A DNA stretch of 64,000 nt from contig NC_065913.1 in assembly GCF_905147045.1 (NCBI RefSeq), forward strand, positions 1,290,001 to 1,354,000. Reading direction: 5' to 3'. A program made the position numbers and the translations under genes. Numbering within the stretch: position 1 is the stretch's first letter; every line of letters begins with the position of its first letter. The notes beneath the pieces are model-generated. The model did not search any database, was not told the DNA's origin, and saw nothing but the letters and a program-made list of their open reading frames with translations. Positions 22,463 through 33,263 of this stretch are shown here, piece after piece. The DNA comes from Nymphalis io (taxonomy: Eukaryota; Arthropoda; Insecta; Lepidoptera; Nymphalidae).

Positions 22463-22792
22463 GAGCCATGATTTAAGAACCATGTTTTCTATACATTGGG
22501 CCAATCAGCTATTTGAAATCTAGCTACATTGAAAGTTTAAAAATAATAAAAAAGCGTGGCTGCATCGGGACACGCAGTGTATGTAAAACCTAGATATTGA
22601 TTGATATTAAAATAACATCACATATAATTAAAGAAAACAAATATATAATAATGGAGTAAAATAATTTAATATTATTTATTAAATATCGTTAATAAAATAA
22701 ATATATTTTTCTTATTATTACAATCTATGTATGTATATTAAATAAATAAACAAAAAAAAAATATAATAAATATCACTCATCAAGGGATCTCC
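22463..22792. other. No gene seen
   Basis: AT-rich. The phrase GGACACGCAGTGTATGTAAAACC resembles GGACACGCATCAGATGTGTAACC at 19519, each followed by a similar TAGA-ATTGATGGATATTAAAATAA, so both belong to some minor repeat. Confidence 0.45.
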
Positions 22793-22937
22793 TAAACTAT
22801 CCGCCCAATTGACTTGAAATTTGTTACTCCTTCTCTGACGTGGACATTCACTAAGAACAGATTTTACGCAAATTCTATTCAATATACATTTTCCTTTTTA
22901 TCTACCTATGCGAAGTCGGGGCGATTAGTTAGTATCT
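22793..22937 (+). repeat. Helitron-like 3' fragment
   Basis: TCCTAAACTATCCGCCCAAT, TGACTTGAAATTTG and the end GCGAAGTCGGGGCGATTAGTT recall the GCGAAG...CTAGT ends of the other elements, although the terminal bases are altered. Confidence 0.4.
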
Positions 22938-23343
22938 ATATCAACTATAAGCACAATCCACTCACTAAGTATTAAATGTATGACGTCACGGCATCCGATT
23001 TCTACCCCCTAAGGGCACCAATAGATGTTTCAAATAAAAGAAAATTATATTTCCATATTAGACCTTTCCCCTAAATTTCGCTTTAGGTAAATAGTATTTG
23101 CTTAAGAATAATATCAAATTCATTGGAATATATCCACTTCCATGCGTTGGCATGTTGACAAACTGTGACAGCGGACATATGATGGCACAGAGTAGATTAA
23201 TGTAGAGTCATTATAATTTATAAATAAAAAAAATAATAAGCCACTATTGTCACCGATTATGTGTAACTAACTTGATTCATAAAGAGCAAATAATTTTTGA
23301 GCAACAAGCCGGAATCACAGTCACAGAGCTACATATTTACTTA
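22938..23343. other. No feature seen
   Basis: Nothing supported. Confidence 0.45.
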
Positions 23344-23576
23344 GTACGGCTTTGTGCAAGTAACATAGTATTGTTGCGTTCTGGTTTTAAGGGTGAGTAA
23401 TCCAGTGTAACTACAGGCACAAGGGACATAACAATCTCGTTCCCAAGGTTGGTGAAGTTTTGGCGATATAAGGAACGGTTAATATTACTTACAATGCCAA
23501 TGTCTATGGGCGGTTGTGACTACTTACCATCAGGTGGCCGATTTGCCTGTCCACCTACAGATACTATAAAAAAAAT
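23344..23576 (+). mobile_element. SINE-A with internal deletion
   Basis: GTACGGCTTTGTGCAAG jumps directly to ACATAGTATTGTTGCG, losing about 60 bases. The rest is collinear to TCAGGTGGCCGATTTGCCTG and an A8 tail. Confidence 0.82.
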
Positions 23577-24300
23577 GCAGGTGATTAATGCTTAATACTG
23601 AATAATTAATACTGAAGCTTAATAAAATTCATTGGTGCTGATCTGCACCCCAAGATTTTAGATTAAAATTCATTTCTTATATACAAATATTCACGTCCAC
23701 CAAGTATGGTCTATATCTTTTAATCGGCTCGGCTCATAACATAAGCGTTTCTCTGATATGGCAAATAAGCAACGTAATACTTACCTTCCTATTATTTATT
23801 TCCGCCGTCACGAATTTAATAATACCAAAACAAAATACAGATTGTAGCATTTGGTCGGTCCAATTACCGAGTAATATGTTGTTATGTATTTACAAGTTAC
23901 AACGACAAAATGACTCATTAGGTTTTGATTTTTTCTGTTTGTACTTTTGCTCTGCGCATTTTTACTAATTGTGAAACGATATCGTTTTTTTTTTTCATAT
24001 TGTAATATAAGAGTAGGGTGTTATCGTAAAAACGTCATTGGAATAAGAATTTTAAACTAGGGGATTTGTTAGTAGCTAACTATAAGTCTGTTTGTCTTTT
24101 TGTCTGTTAAGCTTTCACGGCTAAACCACTAAACCGATTTTGATAAAATTTGGTATAAAGCAAGATTGAACCCCAGGAAAGGACTACTTTTTATACCTAA
24201 AACCCGAAACTCCTCAAAACTAGTAATCTATAATACGATTTTTAACTCTTAGTATAATTACACCTTAAAAAATATGACTTTTATATTCAATATACATATG
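23577..24300. other. No gene; short insect-repeat phrase
   Basis: At 24105-24190 TTTCACGGCTAAACCACTAAA and CCGATTTTGATAAAATTTGG form a phrase common in insect non-autonomous repeats, and a similar one occurs at 26100-26150. No boundaries are seen. Confidence 0.4.
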
Positions 24301-24311
24301 TTTTTAATAAA

Positions 24312-24613
24312 TCCGTAACAGCCTGTGAATGTCCCACTGCTGGGCTAAAGGCCTCCTCTCCTCTTTTTGAGGAGAAGGTTTGGAGCTTATTCCACCACGC
24401 TGCTCCAATGCGGGTTGGTAGAATTCACATGTGGCAGAATTTCAGTGAAATTAGACACATGCAGGTTTCCTCACGATGTTTTCCTTCACCGTAAAGCACG
24501 AGATGAATTATAATCACAAATTAAGCACATGAAAATTCAGTGGTGCTTGCCCGGGTTTGAACCCACGATCATCGGTTAAGATTCACGCGTTCTTACCACA
24601 GGGCCATCTCGGC
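24312..24613 (-). mobile_element. SINE-B, intact, 11-bp target duplication
   Basis: A complete, well-preserved copy. On the minus strand the head has GATGGCCCTGTGGTAAGAAC (A box) and GGGTTCAAACCC (B box), and it ends GGCTGTTACGGAT. TTTTTAATAAA flanks it (24301-24311 and 24614-24624). It shares several private variants (CCCTGTGG, GTGCTTTACGG, GTGAATTCTACC, AAAGAGGAGAGGAGGCCTTT, GTTACGGA tail) with the copy at 61595. I find no difference between them over about 300 bp. Confidence 0.94.
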
Positions 24614-24624
24614 TTTTTAATAAA

Positions 24625-25403
24625 ATAAATAAGGAGTCCTTATATATCTGAACACATAAATGATGGTAGCTCAACTTTATATTTAATATAAGCCGGTATG
24701 ATTTAAAAGTGCTGTTCAATAGCCAATTAGGATTAAGCTTGTTTTCTTAAAAGAAAGGGTTGACAGTGGACGACTATATTCTATTGAATTTAAACTCATT
24801 ACCATGCATTCATTCCATATTCTACTCCTATTGACCACACTGAAAAGGATTTCTAAATGTATAATATAAAATAATCAAGTATCAAGCGATCACGTATCGC
24901 GATATAAAATGAATACTCGTAGTTACTAATGCGTCGACGGGCGAGACCTTCGTGTCTGGCGTTCGCCCTCGAAACTGCTTATAGCTGTTTTCTTATTTCA
25001 TTATTTTCTTTATTATTAGCCGACTTAGATAAGATAAGGTAACGAGAAGGTATAAAAGCATATACTATTGCATAAAATGAAAAAAAAATACAAATTACTT
25101 CTTCTCCTGTTTAATCAAATTATATTATAGTATCATGACAAATTTTAGTTTTAAATGGATATTCTCAAATCCATATCATGAGATATTACAATGTTTTTAA
25201 TTAATTAAAAATTAATCCAATATCTTATATACTTCAAAGACAATCCATTCATCGTGTTTTTATTATTCTATTGGTCATAGAAAAACATGAATCCATATCA
25301 AAAGATTGTACCGTAAAAAAATATTACCTGAAATACCTACTAAGACACGACTCGTTTATTATATTTTTCATACTTTTACTGCATAATAACTCTCTATACT
25401 TAT
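24625..25403. other. No gene; small GC-richer patch
   Basis: AT-rich except about 24925-24985 (GCGTCGACGGGCGAGACCTT, GTCTGGCGTTCGCCCTCGAA), which matches no family here and has no long frame. Confidence 0.45.
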
Positions 25404-25608
25404 TACTGTCACGTTCCGGTTTAAGGGGCAAGTGAGCCAGTGTAACTTCAAGCACAAGGAACATAACGTCTTTATTCCCAAGGTTGGTGGCGCAGCGGCG
25501 TTGTAAGGAATGATTAACAGTACTTACATCGCCAATGTACATGGGAGGTGCTGACCACTCAACGTCAGGGGGAGGATTTGCCCGTCCGCGTATCTATAAC
25601 ATAAAAAA
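25404..25608 (+). mobile_element. SINE-A, 5'-truncated
   Basis: Starts at TGTCACGTTCCGGTTTAAGG and is collinear to TTTGCCCGTCCGCGTATC and an A6 tail. The first 95 or so bases are missing. Confidence 0.8.
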
Positions 25609-26443
25609 GTAGGGAATCGGATGGGTAGCTTTGCATGAAGTCGAGACAAGCAGCTAGTGTATACAAAGCTTTGAAAGCATACTTTCTCTGTAACAATATT
25701 ACTCTGTAGATACTGGATAGCTCTTTGTCATGTCATTACTATTGTTCGATTAGTTATTTGACTGACTGATGACGTATTTGTTAAGAAAGCTTATATCGTG
25801 ACGAGGTACTATACTAATAATGATTATATTGTGTCCGTGTGAAAAGAGGTGTTATGTACTCTGTCCTTTTCCGTAATCCTGACAACGTGTATGCAAATTC
25901 ATGACGTAATTTTACAAGATTAAATTTTATTTCAAGTTCAGGTCAGAGACGTAGATTCTACCGTGAAGAACCTGTAAGAAACGTAATAGTTCTCTTTTCT
26001 ACCGATTAATACATAAAGGTAATTAAATACAATGAAATTATTATTTATCGTGCAAAATAAAGTAATATTAAATGCAAAAGTAACTGTCAGTATGTAACGC
26101 TTACAAGGTTAAATCACTGAAACGATTTTGATAAAATTTCGTATGTACGCTTTGTGGTGTTTGGTATGAGAACTTCTTGTCACAGACGTAAAATCATTTA
26201 GTGATCAGTCCACTTTATACCGTAGTAATGGGTAATTGGAAACATTTTTTAAAAGGAGCATATTAATTAATATGGCGGTATAAACAGGAGGAACAGTTTC
26301 AATATATTTTCAAGTGTGTATTTTCCGACTTCACTTTAAAGTCTTGTCGCATGTATCGACATATGTCAGGGTTGCTGCATCAGCATGTTATAGGTAGCAC
26401 GATAGGGTATTTTGTGCAAAATGCTCAATTCTATGTATTAAAC
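25609..26443. other. No gene; Helitron-like scraps
   Basis: TTGCATGAAGTCGAGACAAGC then AGCTAGTGT at 25634-25663 recalls a Helitron-like 3' end. GGTTAAATCACTGAAACGAT occurs near 26107. The rest is featureless. Confidence 0.4.
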
Positions 26444-26743
26444 GTTTTTTTAGACAAACAGATGGGCCACCTGCTAACAATTAGTCACCATTCATAGGCA
26501 TTGGAATTATAAGAAATATTAACCATCCGTTACATCGCCAATGCGTGGGGGCTACCTTGGGAACTAAGATGTTATGTCCCTTGTGCCTTGACTGCAGGCA
26601 TGGCTCACTCACTCACTCAGTCTTCAAACCGGAACACAACAATTTTTCGGTAGAATATATTATGAGTGAGTCGTACCTACCCAAACAGGCTTGCACAAAG
26701 GCCTACCAGCCATAAGAAGTTGTCTTATTATGGCCGGTAGGCC
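26444..26743 (-). mobile_element. SINE-A with fold-back duplication at its 5' end
   Basis: A reverse copy from a T-run tail through ATAACATCTTAGTTCC (reversed) to GGCCTACCAGCCATAA. Immediately beyond lies the inverted duplicate TTATGGCCGGTAGGCC (arms 26700-26715 and 26728-26743, 16 bp with one mismatch, 12-nt loop). A short CTCA expansion lies in the GTGAGTGAG block. Confidence 0.8.
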
Positions 26744-27157
26744 TAGGGATCAATATATGGTTATTGTTTTAATAAGCGTGATCTTATGAGTGAGTATCAG
26801 AGATTATAAGTTCAACAGACTATACATGAGCCAAATAAAAAAAATATAATAAGTAAAAGTAATAAGAAAATTACTAATTGAAATTAAAAGGTCAGATTTA
26901 ATAACTGATTGCATTCAGTATTTTTTATTATATGGGAATTATTTTAATGTTTCGTTTGTTCAACCCTGGACCACGCGTTGAATGCAACAGAACGTCAAAA
27001 GTTTGAAAATATCTAAAAATAACTATCTCATGTTTTATCTAGATCTAGAATTGATAGATAAAATCTGAAGCGATATCCTTATGTATATATATATACACGA
27101 CATGAATATATAATGTGATGGTACGTGTCTTTAATTTAATAGAGTGAAAATGTTTAC
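26744..27157. other. No feature seen
   Basis: AT-rich, with nothing supported. Confidence 0.45.
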
Positions 27158-27222
27158 AGACGATGGTGATCACTTGACATCTGGCCCATATATGTCCGCC
27201 TACATATTTTACTAAAAAAAAA
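27158..27222 (+). repeat. SINE-A 3' fragment
   Basis: GACGATGGTGATCACTTGACA, TCTGGCCCATATATGTCCGC and an A8 run match the SINE-A end. Confidence 0.6.
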
Positions 27223-27429
27223 TAAACACTAAGAAGTTACTTGCGAAACAGAGATAAATATATATACGGGTGCTTACTCGTCAAAGACTAATAGTACATA
27301 TATGGAGAGAACCGAAAGTAAATAACTTTATAGTTAACTACCATACTGATACTAAGAAGGTATTTAGAGCGCGAACGTAAGCCCACATACCTTTATTGTA
27401 ACGTAATCTTCAAGACGAAGATGTCAATC

Positions 27430-27575
27430 GAACGACTGTTATATATACTATTATTATAAATTACGTTTTCCCAGCTAAGCCCAAACCCAAAGGGGCTACT
27501 TTTCATATCTTAAGCCCAACAAACCCATCCCCCACACGGGGGCGAAGCTTCGGACGGGAGCTATTCGTCAAAAAA
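27430..27575 (+). repeat. Possible Helitron-like fragment
   Basis: TATACTATTATTATAAATTA at the left and CCCACACGGGGGCGAAGCTT then CGGACGGGAGCTATTC at the right resemble the ends of the Helitron-like elements (GCGAAGC, AGCTA). Weak. Confidence 0.35.
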
Positions 27576-27766
27576 ATCTGAGCCTTACATATAAATATAC
27601 ATTGGTTGTTGTCCTCAAGAATCTATTGCAGATGTATCCTAGGGGTTCACTATATAAAAATACTCAAACCTAATCTACATTATTACTTTAAGAAAACTGA
27701 TATATTTCCAATGTTTTGTTGTGCTGTTTCCAATTTGGCTATAAATGTACATTTATTTATTTTAAA

Positions 27767-28037
27767 AATAGACAGGCGGACTTGCATATGGGCCACGTGA
27801 TGGTAAGTGGTCACCAAAGCAAAAAGACATTGACATTGTAAGAAATGTTAATCATCGCTTATATCGCTAATGCGCCACCAACCTTGGGAATTAAGTTGTT
27901 ATGTCCCTTCTGCCTGCAATTACACTGGCTCACTCTTCAAACCGAAAAACAACAATACCGAGTACTGCTGTTTTGCGGTAGAATATCTGATGAGTGGGTG
28001 TACCTACCCATACGAGCTTGCACAAAGCCCTACTACT
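27767..28037 (-). mobile_element. SINE-A, near full length
   Basis: A reverse copy from the ATAGACAGGCGGACTTGCATA region to GAGCTTGCACAAAGCCCTAC. The 5' end has become CTACTACTA rather than CTACCACCAGT and merges with an ACT-rich tract that abuts a LINE fragment. The long open frame that runs from here into the LINE is a fusion artefact. Confidence 0.85.
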
Positions 28038-28049
28038 AATATACTACTA

Positions 28050-28810
28050 CTTAATAAACTTGAGCGTCTCCAAAATCTTTGCATCCGATTCATATTTGGT
28101 CTTCGTAAATATGATCACGTTTCTGAATTTCGTAAAAAGCTCAAGTGGCTCCCAATCCGGCTTCGCAGGAATACTCACATCCTTCAACTTCTGTACTGTA
28201 TTCTGTTCAATCCGTCTTCTCCTTCATATTTAAAAGAACGTTTTCAATTTCTTAGTTCTTCACATAGCCATAATCTTCGTTCTGAAGAGAATTTGATTTT
28301 AAAAATACCACCTCATACAACATCTTTTTATAGTGACTCATTTACAGTCCATTCAATTCGTCTTTGGAACTCTCTTCCACTAGAAGCAAGACGTGCACCA
28401 ACTATTACTTCTTTTAAAAAAATGATAAAAGAGCACTATCTTGCTTGAATGAAGAAATACTGCAATTAAATATTTTATTTATTATGTAAGTATCTATAGT
28501 ATGTAAATGTATATATTTATAATGTGTATGTATATTATATTATTATATAATTATATATTTATGGAATATTTATTTATGTATCGTATATATACATATATAT
28601 ATATTGTATCTATTTTTTTATGTATTAAATAATTTGTACACCCCTACCATCCTATCTCTCTCCTCTACCAAAGGTTGCCTGGAAGAGATCGCTGTTTTAG
28701 CGATAAGGCCGCCTATTGTACATTTTTCTTTTCTTTGTTTTTGTTTTACTCCTATTATTTTTGTCTACATTGGTGTGCAATAAAGAGTATATAAATAAAT
28801 ATAAATAAAT
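28050..28810 (+). mobile_element. CR1-like LINE, 3' end only
   Basis: Codons 28050-28448 encode the post-RT C-terminus of a CR1/L2-type ORF2 (LNKLERLQNLCIRFIFGLRK, LKWLPIRLRRN, SYLKERFQFL, HNLRSEENL, RLWNSLPLEAR), ending in a natural stop. The 3' UTR carries a small hairpin (ATCGCT 28688-28693, AGCGAT 28699-28704) followed by AAGGCCGCC and closes with (TAAA)n. EN and RT are absent through 5' truncation. ACTACTACT blocks flank both ends (about 28040 and 28811) and may be a target duplication in an ACT tract. The frame is intact from start to stop, so this is a fairly young insertion. It is related to the 55996-59005 element but distinct from it. Confidence 0.88.
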
Positions 28811-29024
28811 ACTACTACTACTACTAAGTTAAGTTGGAATATGATTAACTATGAATCATAATGAAATTTAAAAACAATAACAAATAATACAAAAAGGATG
28901 CATATATTTTATTTATATATAAAATGACTAACGCTATGGTTAATGATAGCACAAGTTACTTCACAAATAGTGAAAAATATGTGTTACAATAATAAATATA
29001 ATATACATTACGTGATTAAATAAA

Positions 29025-29324
29025 GCCGAGATGTCCTAGTAGTTAGAACGCTTGAATCTTAACCGATGATCGTGGGTTCGAACCCAGGCAAGCACCACTA
29101 AATTTTATGTGCTTAATTTGTGTTAATTCATGTTGTGCATGACGGTGAAGGAAAACATCGTGAGGAAATCTGCATGTGTCTAATTTCACTGAAATTCCAC
29201 ATGCGTATTCTACCAACCCACATTGGAGCAGCGTGGTGGAATAAACTCCAAACCTTCTTCTCAAAAGGGAGAGGAGGCCTTAGCCCAGCAGAAAGACATT
29301 AACAGGCTGTTACTGTACTCTACT
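29025..29324 (+). mobile_element. SINE-B, full length, 11-bp target duplication
   Basis: A forward copy with a slightly altered A box (GATGTCCTAGTAGTTAGAAC) and an intact B box (GGGTTCGAACCC). The tail is TTACTGTACTCTACT. GATTAAATAAA (29014-29024) and GATGAAATAAA (29325-29335) flank it. Confidence 0.9.
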
Positions 29325-29335
29325 GATGAAATAAA

Positions 29336-29760
29336 AAGTAAACTAGGTCTCCATTGAACGTTTTAATTAATAACCGCTTTTCGTAATCGTCGGTTAAATT
29401 TTGTCTGCAGTGCGTATAGTAGCGAAAACTGTGGAGTCGCTCTTGTGAATAAAAAAATATCGTTTATACTACACTGGTATTGTGGCTTATTTGACCAGAC
29501 CCTGAGCTCCAGGACTATAACCTCAGAATGAGCCAGTAAAAAAAATTTTCTCTGGAGAAATATAAGTAGCTTAGCTGTATTAATTTTTATTTTTGTTTTT
29601 ATATACTCTACAAGAAAATATTACAGATGCTGAGAACAGATTAATGTGTAGTACAAGGTTCGGTTATGGCTAATTAGCCATTTCTTTCATACAAAACAAT
29701 AGTAAGAAAGACTTTATAATGGAAACCGTGTACATGCTGCATTGATACTTACATAATAAT
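29336..29760. other. No feature seen
   Basis: AT-rich; no repeat recognised. Confidence 0.45.
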
Positions 29761-30365
29761 AATAATGTCCTCCAGACCGATTTCGGCCACGGCGGCCAAT
29801 CTCAAGAGAGATTAGCCAACTACGTAGTAGATATTATAGTGCACAAGTGTGTGCGCAAACACAGGTGCACTCTCTATTCCCTAACTCTCATAATCCGATG
29901 GGTCGGCAATCCGACACGACCGGGAACAGTTCAGGCGCAGGGCCAACGGCTTTACGTGCTTTCCGAGGCACGGGAGTGTACACACTTCCAACTTCCAAAC
30001 TCCAGGCTGCTACTGAGAATTTTCTGAGAGAAAAACCCAATAACCTTTTTGTTGGCCTGATCTGGGAATTGTGTGATGTAGTAGATATGTATGCTTGGGT
30101 GCGTGCTTATAATGTGTAATGGACTAAATATACTCAATATTCGATCATCATTACAAATGTTTTATTGTGTTTAAGTCCCATCCTTATATGGCGACCCTTC
30201 CAGGATTTGAACCTGGAATCTTCTGATCTGCAGTCAGTCATACGACTACATCACATCCATCTACTACTACATCACATCCTTATAACAGTCCCATCTTAAT
30301 AATTGAACCCAGGACCTCCGGGTCTGCGGTCTTACATCAAGCCACTAGACCAACGAGGCAGTCAT
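29761..30365 (-). mobile_element. SINE-D, near full length, split by SINE-G
   Basis: On the minus strand the tRNA-derived head begins GCCTCGTTGGTCTAGTGGCT (A box) and reaches GTCCTGGGTTCAATT, the start of its B box, at 30301. It is interrupted there and resumes at 30070 with CCCAGATCAGGCCAACAAAA. The body follows (GAAAATTCTCAGTAGCAGCC, GTCGGATTGCCGACCC, CACTTGTGCACTATAATATC) and ends near GGTCTGGAGGACATTATT. The best SINE-D in the window. Confidence 0.82.
30071..30300 (-). mobile_element. SINE-G, tRNA-Cys-like head, inserted in SINE-D
   Basis: A 230-bp insert flanked by AATTG (30067-30071 and 30301-30305). The minus strand holds an anticodon-loop-like CTGCAGA (GCA, as in tRNA-Cys), a perfect T arm (CCAGG TTCAAAT CCTGG) and AAGGGTCGCC. 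The D-arm side is duplicated (GGATGTGATGTAGT occurs twice) and the cloverleaf is incomplete, so it is a SINE head and not a tRNA gene. The body is AT-rich. Confidence 0.65.
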
Positions 30366-30401
30366 TTATAGTTTCATATAAACGAGTACAAACGAATACT
30401 T

Positions 30402-30712
30402 ATAGTAAGTAAGTAACAGCCTGTAAATGTCCCACTGCTGGGCTAAGGCCTCCTCTCCCTTTTGAGGAGAAGGTTTGGAGCTTATTCACCACGCTGCTCC
30501 AATGCGGGTTGGTGAAATACACATGTGGCATAGTTTCAATGAAATTAGACACATTCAGGTTACCTCACGATGTTTTCCTTCACCGAAAAGCACGAGATGA
30601 ATTATAAACACAAATTAAGCACATGAAAATTCAGAGGAGCTTGCCCGGGTTTGAACATACGTTCATCGGTTAAGATTCACGCGTTCTTACCGCTGGCCAT
30701 CTCGACTTTTTT
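30402..30712 (-). mobile_element. SINE-B, near full length
   Basis: A reverse copy from AAGTAACAGCCTGTAAATGT to CTTACCGCTGGCCATCTCGA. The B box is altered (GGGTTTGAACATACG), which should weaken transcription. Confidence 0.9.
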
Positions 30713-31148
30713 GAACTGCTGGTGTAGTGGTATCATGCAAGATTCCCGAATACTTATACAGTTACGAAAATATATATTAAGATAGAAGCAAAACTACGAA
30801 TTTAACATTTTTCAAGGCACATTATACACATATTAATCGAACAATAAGTAAGTGTAATGCTTCTATGTTGAATAATACATTTTGATTTGGCTGATTCTAT
30901 AAGATATATTGTGGAAAATGAAATTAACTATTTAGTCAATAGTTGAAGTAAATTCATTAACATCCACTGAGTAAATAACGAAAGCGTGTAATGATCGTGA
31001 GAATACTAACAGTATTTCCTCGTTGGAATGCATTTATTTGTCTTAATACTCTATTCGAGACGTGAGCATGTCGCCGGTTGGTGTTTAAATATGCTTGTTA
31101 TATTGACACACGAAGCAACTAACATTACGTTGCGAATACTATAACTTT
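30713..31148. other. No feature seen
   Basis: AT-rich with no gene or repeat that I can support. Confidence 0.45.
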
Positions 31149-31376
31149 GCTTAGTGATAGGAATTTGTGCCCGTTTAGGTACCACTCCCGCAAAATAGAA
31201 TTATTTAGATTTATTGTTTGAAGGGTGAATACCAGTGTAACTACAAGAACCAAGGATATGACATCTATGTGCCCAAGTTTGTTGGCGCATTGGCAATGTA
31301 AGGGAAGGTTAATTTTGCTTACAGTACCAATGTATATGGGTGTTGGTGGCCATTTATCTGGTCACACATTTAGCAG
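31149..31376 (+). repeat. SINE-A, degenerate
   Basis: The spaced matches GTGCCCGTTTAGGTACCACTC, TTTGAAGGGTGAATACCAGT, GTTGGCGCATTGGCAATGTA and TATATGGGTGTTGGTGGCCA are in SINE-A order. There is no A tail. Confidence 0.7.
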
Positions 31377-32383
31377 TTTTGTTACATATGAAATAAAAAA
31401 TCTCTCATTATAAGGAGTTTATTCCAACTCGCCTAGTTCTTTAACCGTTGACTATTTATTTCATTTGCGAAAAAGAGTAATTACTGCGTTTCTTGCCGAT
31501 TCTTCTCGGAAGAAATTAGAATCTACATTCTGAACAAGTGGACGCATAACATATATAAACCTTTAAAAATCAAAAGAGTTTCTAATATCTTATAAGGAGC
31601 CTACTAAAATTTCTAAATTCAAATGATAAATATTATTGTAAATATACATACATACTTATACATAATGTCCAAGTTGAGTTGTTGAGTTGTTGTTGAGTTG
31701 AAAAACTACCGCGATGACTTTCATACCTTTCTTGATTCGATCGGAGTTATTCGCGAGAAAGGTCTAAGTGTATAATTCATTAAGGTTTTGTGAAAATTGG
31801 TTGAAATATAACGATAAGTGTTGAAGATGTCGGAAACTATCATGAAGATTGTCAGACTCGTGACATTTTGTACATACGATATCATTAACGAGAAAGTTTA
31901 TAACATATTCAAATATTTTGAAGAAATAAGTACACACGACAACCAAACAGTGGCTTGCCAATCTTGTGGCAAAACTTCTCAGACTGATTCTTCATATATA
32001 ATCATTAAACACAATCCGTTATAGACCTATGATATGTTTAGAGGTATCTTCTAATACTTATTATAAATTATTTCACACTGGGCGATTCTATTCATTACCG
32101 TGTCCCCTTGTTACCTAATAACCGGTAAATGTGTTATCAGGTGGTTACGACATCGTTACTCTATTGTATTAGATAATGCGTTCTGTATTACAATAACATA
32201 TGTTATATTTATACGTCTCTAGTTCCATGAAATATATAAAACAGAGTTCCGATAATAAATTATTCTAGTCGATCGATACGATAGTTCATAACTATTAATA
32301 ATTTCTTTTATTAATATACAAATCAATACTAGACCTAATAATATTTTATGATAGGTTAATCCCGAACACAATATAAAATATAT
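31377..32383. other. No gene; GAGTTGTT-type short repeat
   Basis: At 31671-31699 the units GTTGAGTT/GTTGTT repeat. Open frames at 31764-32024 on both strands overlap each other and show no motif. Confidence 0.45.
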
Positions 32384-32656
32384 AATAATAATAATAATAT
32401 CCTAGGACATTTTCCACACACGGCCATCTGATCCCAAATTAAGCTTGTACAAAGCTTGTGCTATGGAAACCAGACAACTGATATACTACATATACTACTT
32501 TTCTATTGTAAATACATACTTATATAGATAATTACACCCAGACACAGGACAAACAGACATGTTCATGCACACAAATGTCTGTCCTGGGTGGGAATCGAAC
32601 CCACAACCATCGGCGTGAAAGGCAAGTATACTACCAACCACGCCAACCGGCTCGTC
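32384..32656 (-). mobile_element. SINE-C, full length
   Basis: A reverse copy from (AAT)n through ATCCTAGGACATTTTCCACA to the head, where GGAATCGAACCCACA reverses the B box and ACCACGCCAACCGGCTCGTC the A box. The repeat AAGCTTGTACAAAGCTTGTG is a small internal duplication. Confidence 0.88.
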
Positions 32657-33263
32657 TATTATATAAATATTTACTGTCTAATATATAAATATTTACTTCG
32701 ATATGTAAAATATTTTTATGAATCAATTTTCAATAAATGATGGAACGCTTTAATGCGGTCCTTTTATAAAATATTTAATTATATTATACTCACGATATTA
32801 TATATAAAACATTCTTTTATCTTGATTTTATTTTTCAGGTCATTGCATAAATAAAACATAATTAAAAAAAATAAATACTGCAAGTAAAAAATGCCATAAA
32901 CCTGTAATTAGATCACCTTATTCCAATAAATAGTTTTACCATTTTTCGTTCAGTACAATTTGAATAACATCTATTCTTATAAATTATTAGACGCTATATT
33001 GTAATGCCTAACTGTAAAAATTACTAAGCCAATATACGTGAAACTCATACCAGAAGATGCAGCGCGTTTCAGAGAAAGTCTTAATATATCCTTACGTATA
33101 TTATAAATGCGATAGTGAGTTTGTTTGTTTGTTACGCTTACACGTCTAAATTACTTAACTGATCATCATGAAGTTTTGCATACACATTTTCGATGGTACA
33201 GAAGGCAAATGGTATTGACGGTATTGGTCTAGGATCTTTGAATTTCTTAAATTAATTAATCTA
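32657..33263. other. No gene seen
   Basis: AT-rich. Around 33118-33175 a TTTGTTTGTTTGTTACGCTT phrase recalls common insect non-autonomous repeats; no ends were found. Confidence 0.4.

Noticed and set aside
27870..28448. 192-codon open frame that looks like one protein
   Set aside because: The first part is antisense SINE-A read-through and only the part from 28050 is LINE C-terminus; the join is accidental.
30180..30245. Possible tRNA-Cys gene on the minus strand
   Set aside because: T arm and anticodon loop are good, but the D arm is missing or duplicated and the acceptor stem has no 5' partner; it fits a SINE head.
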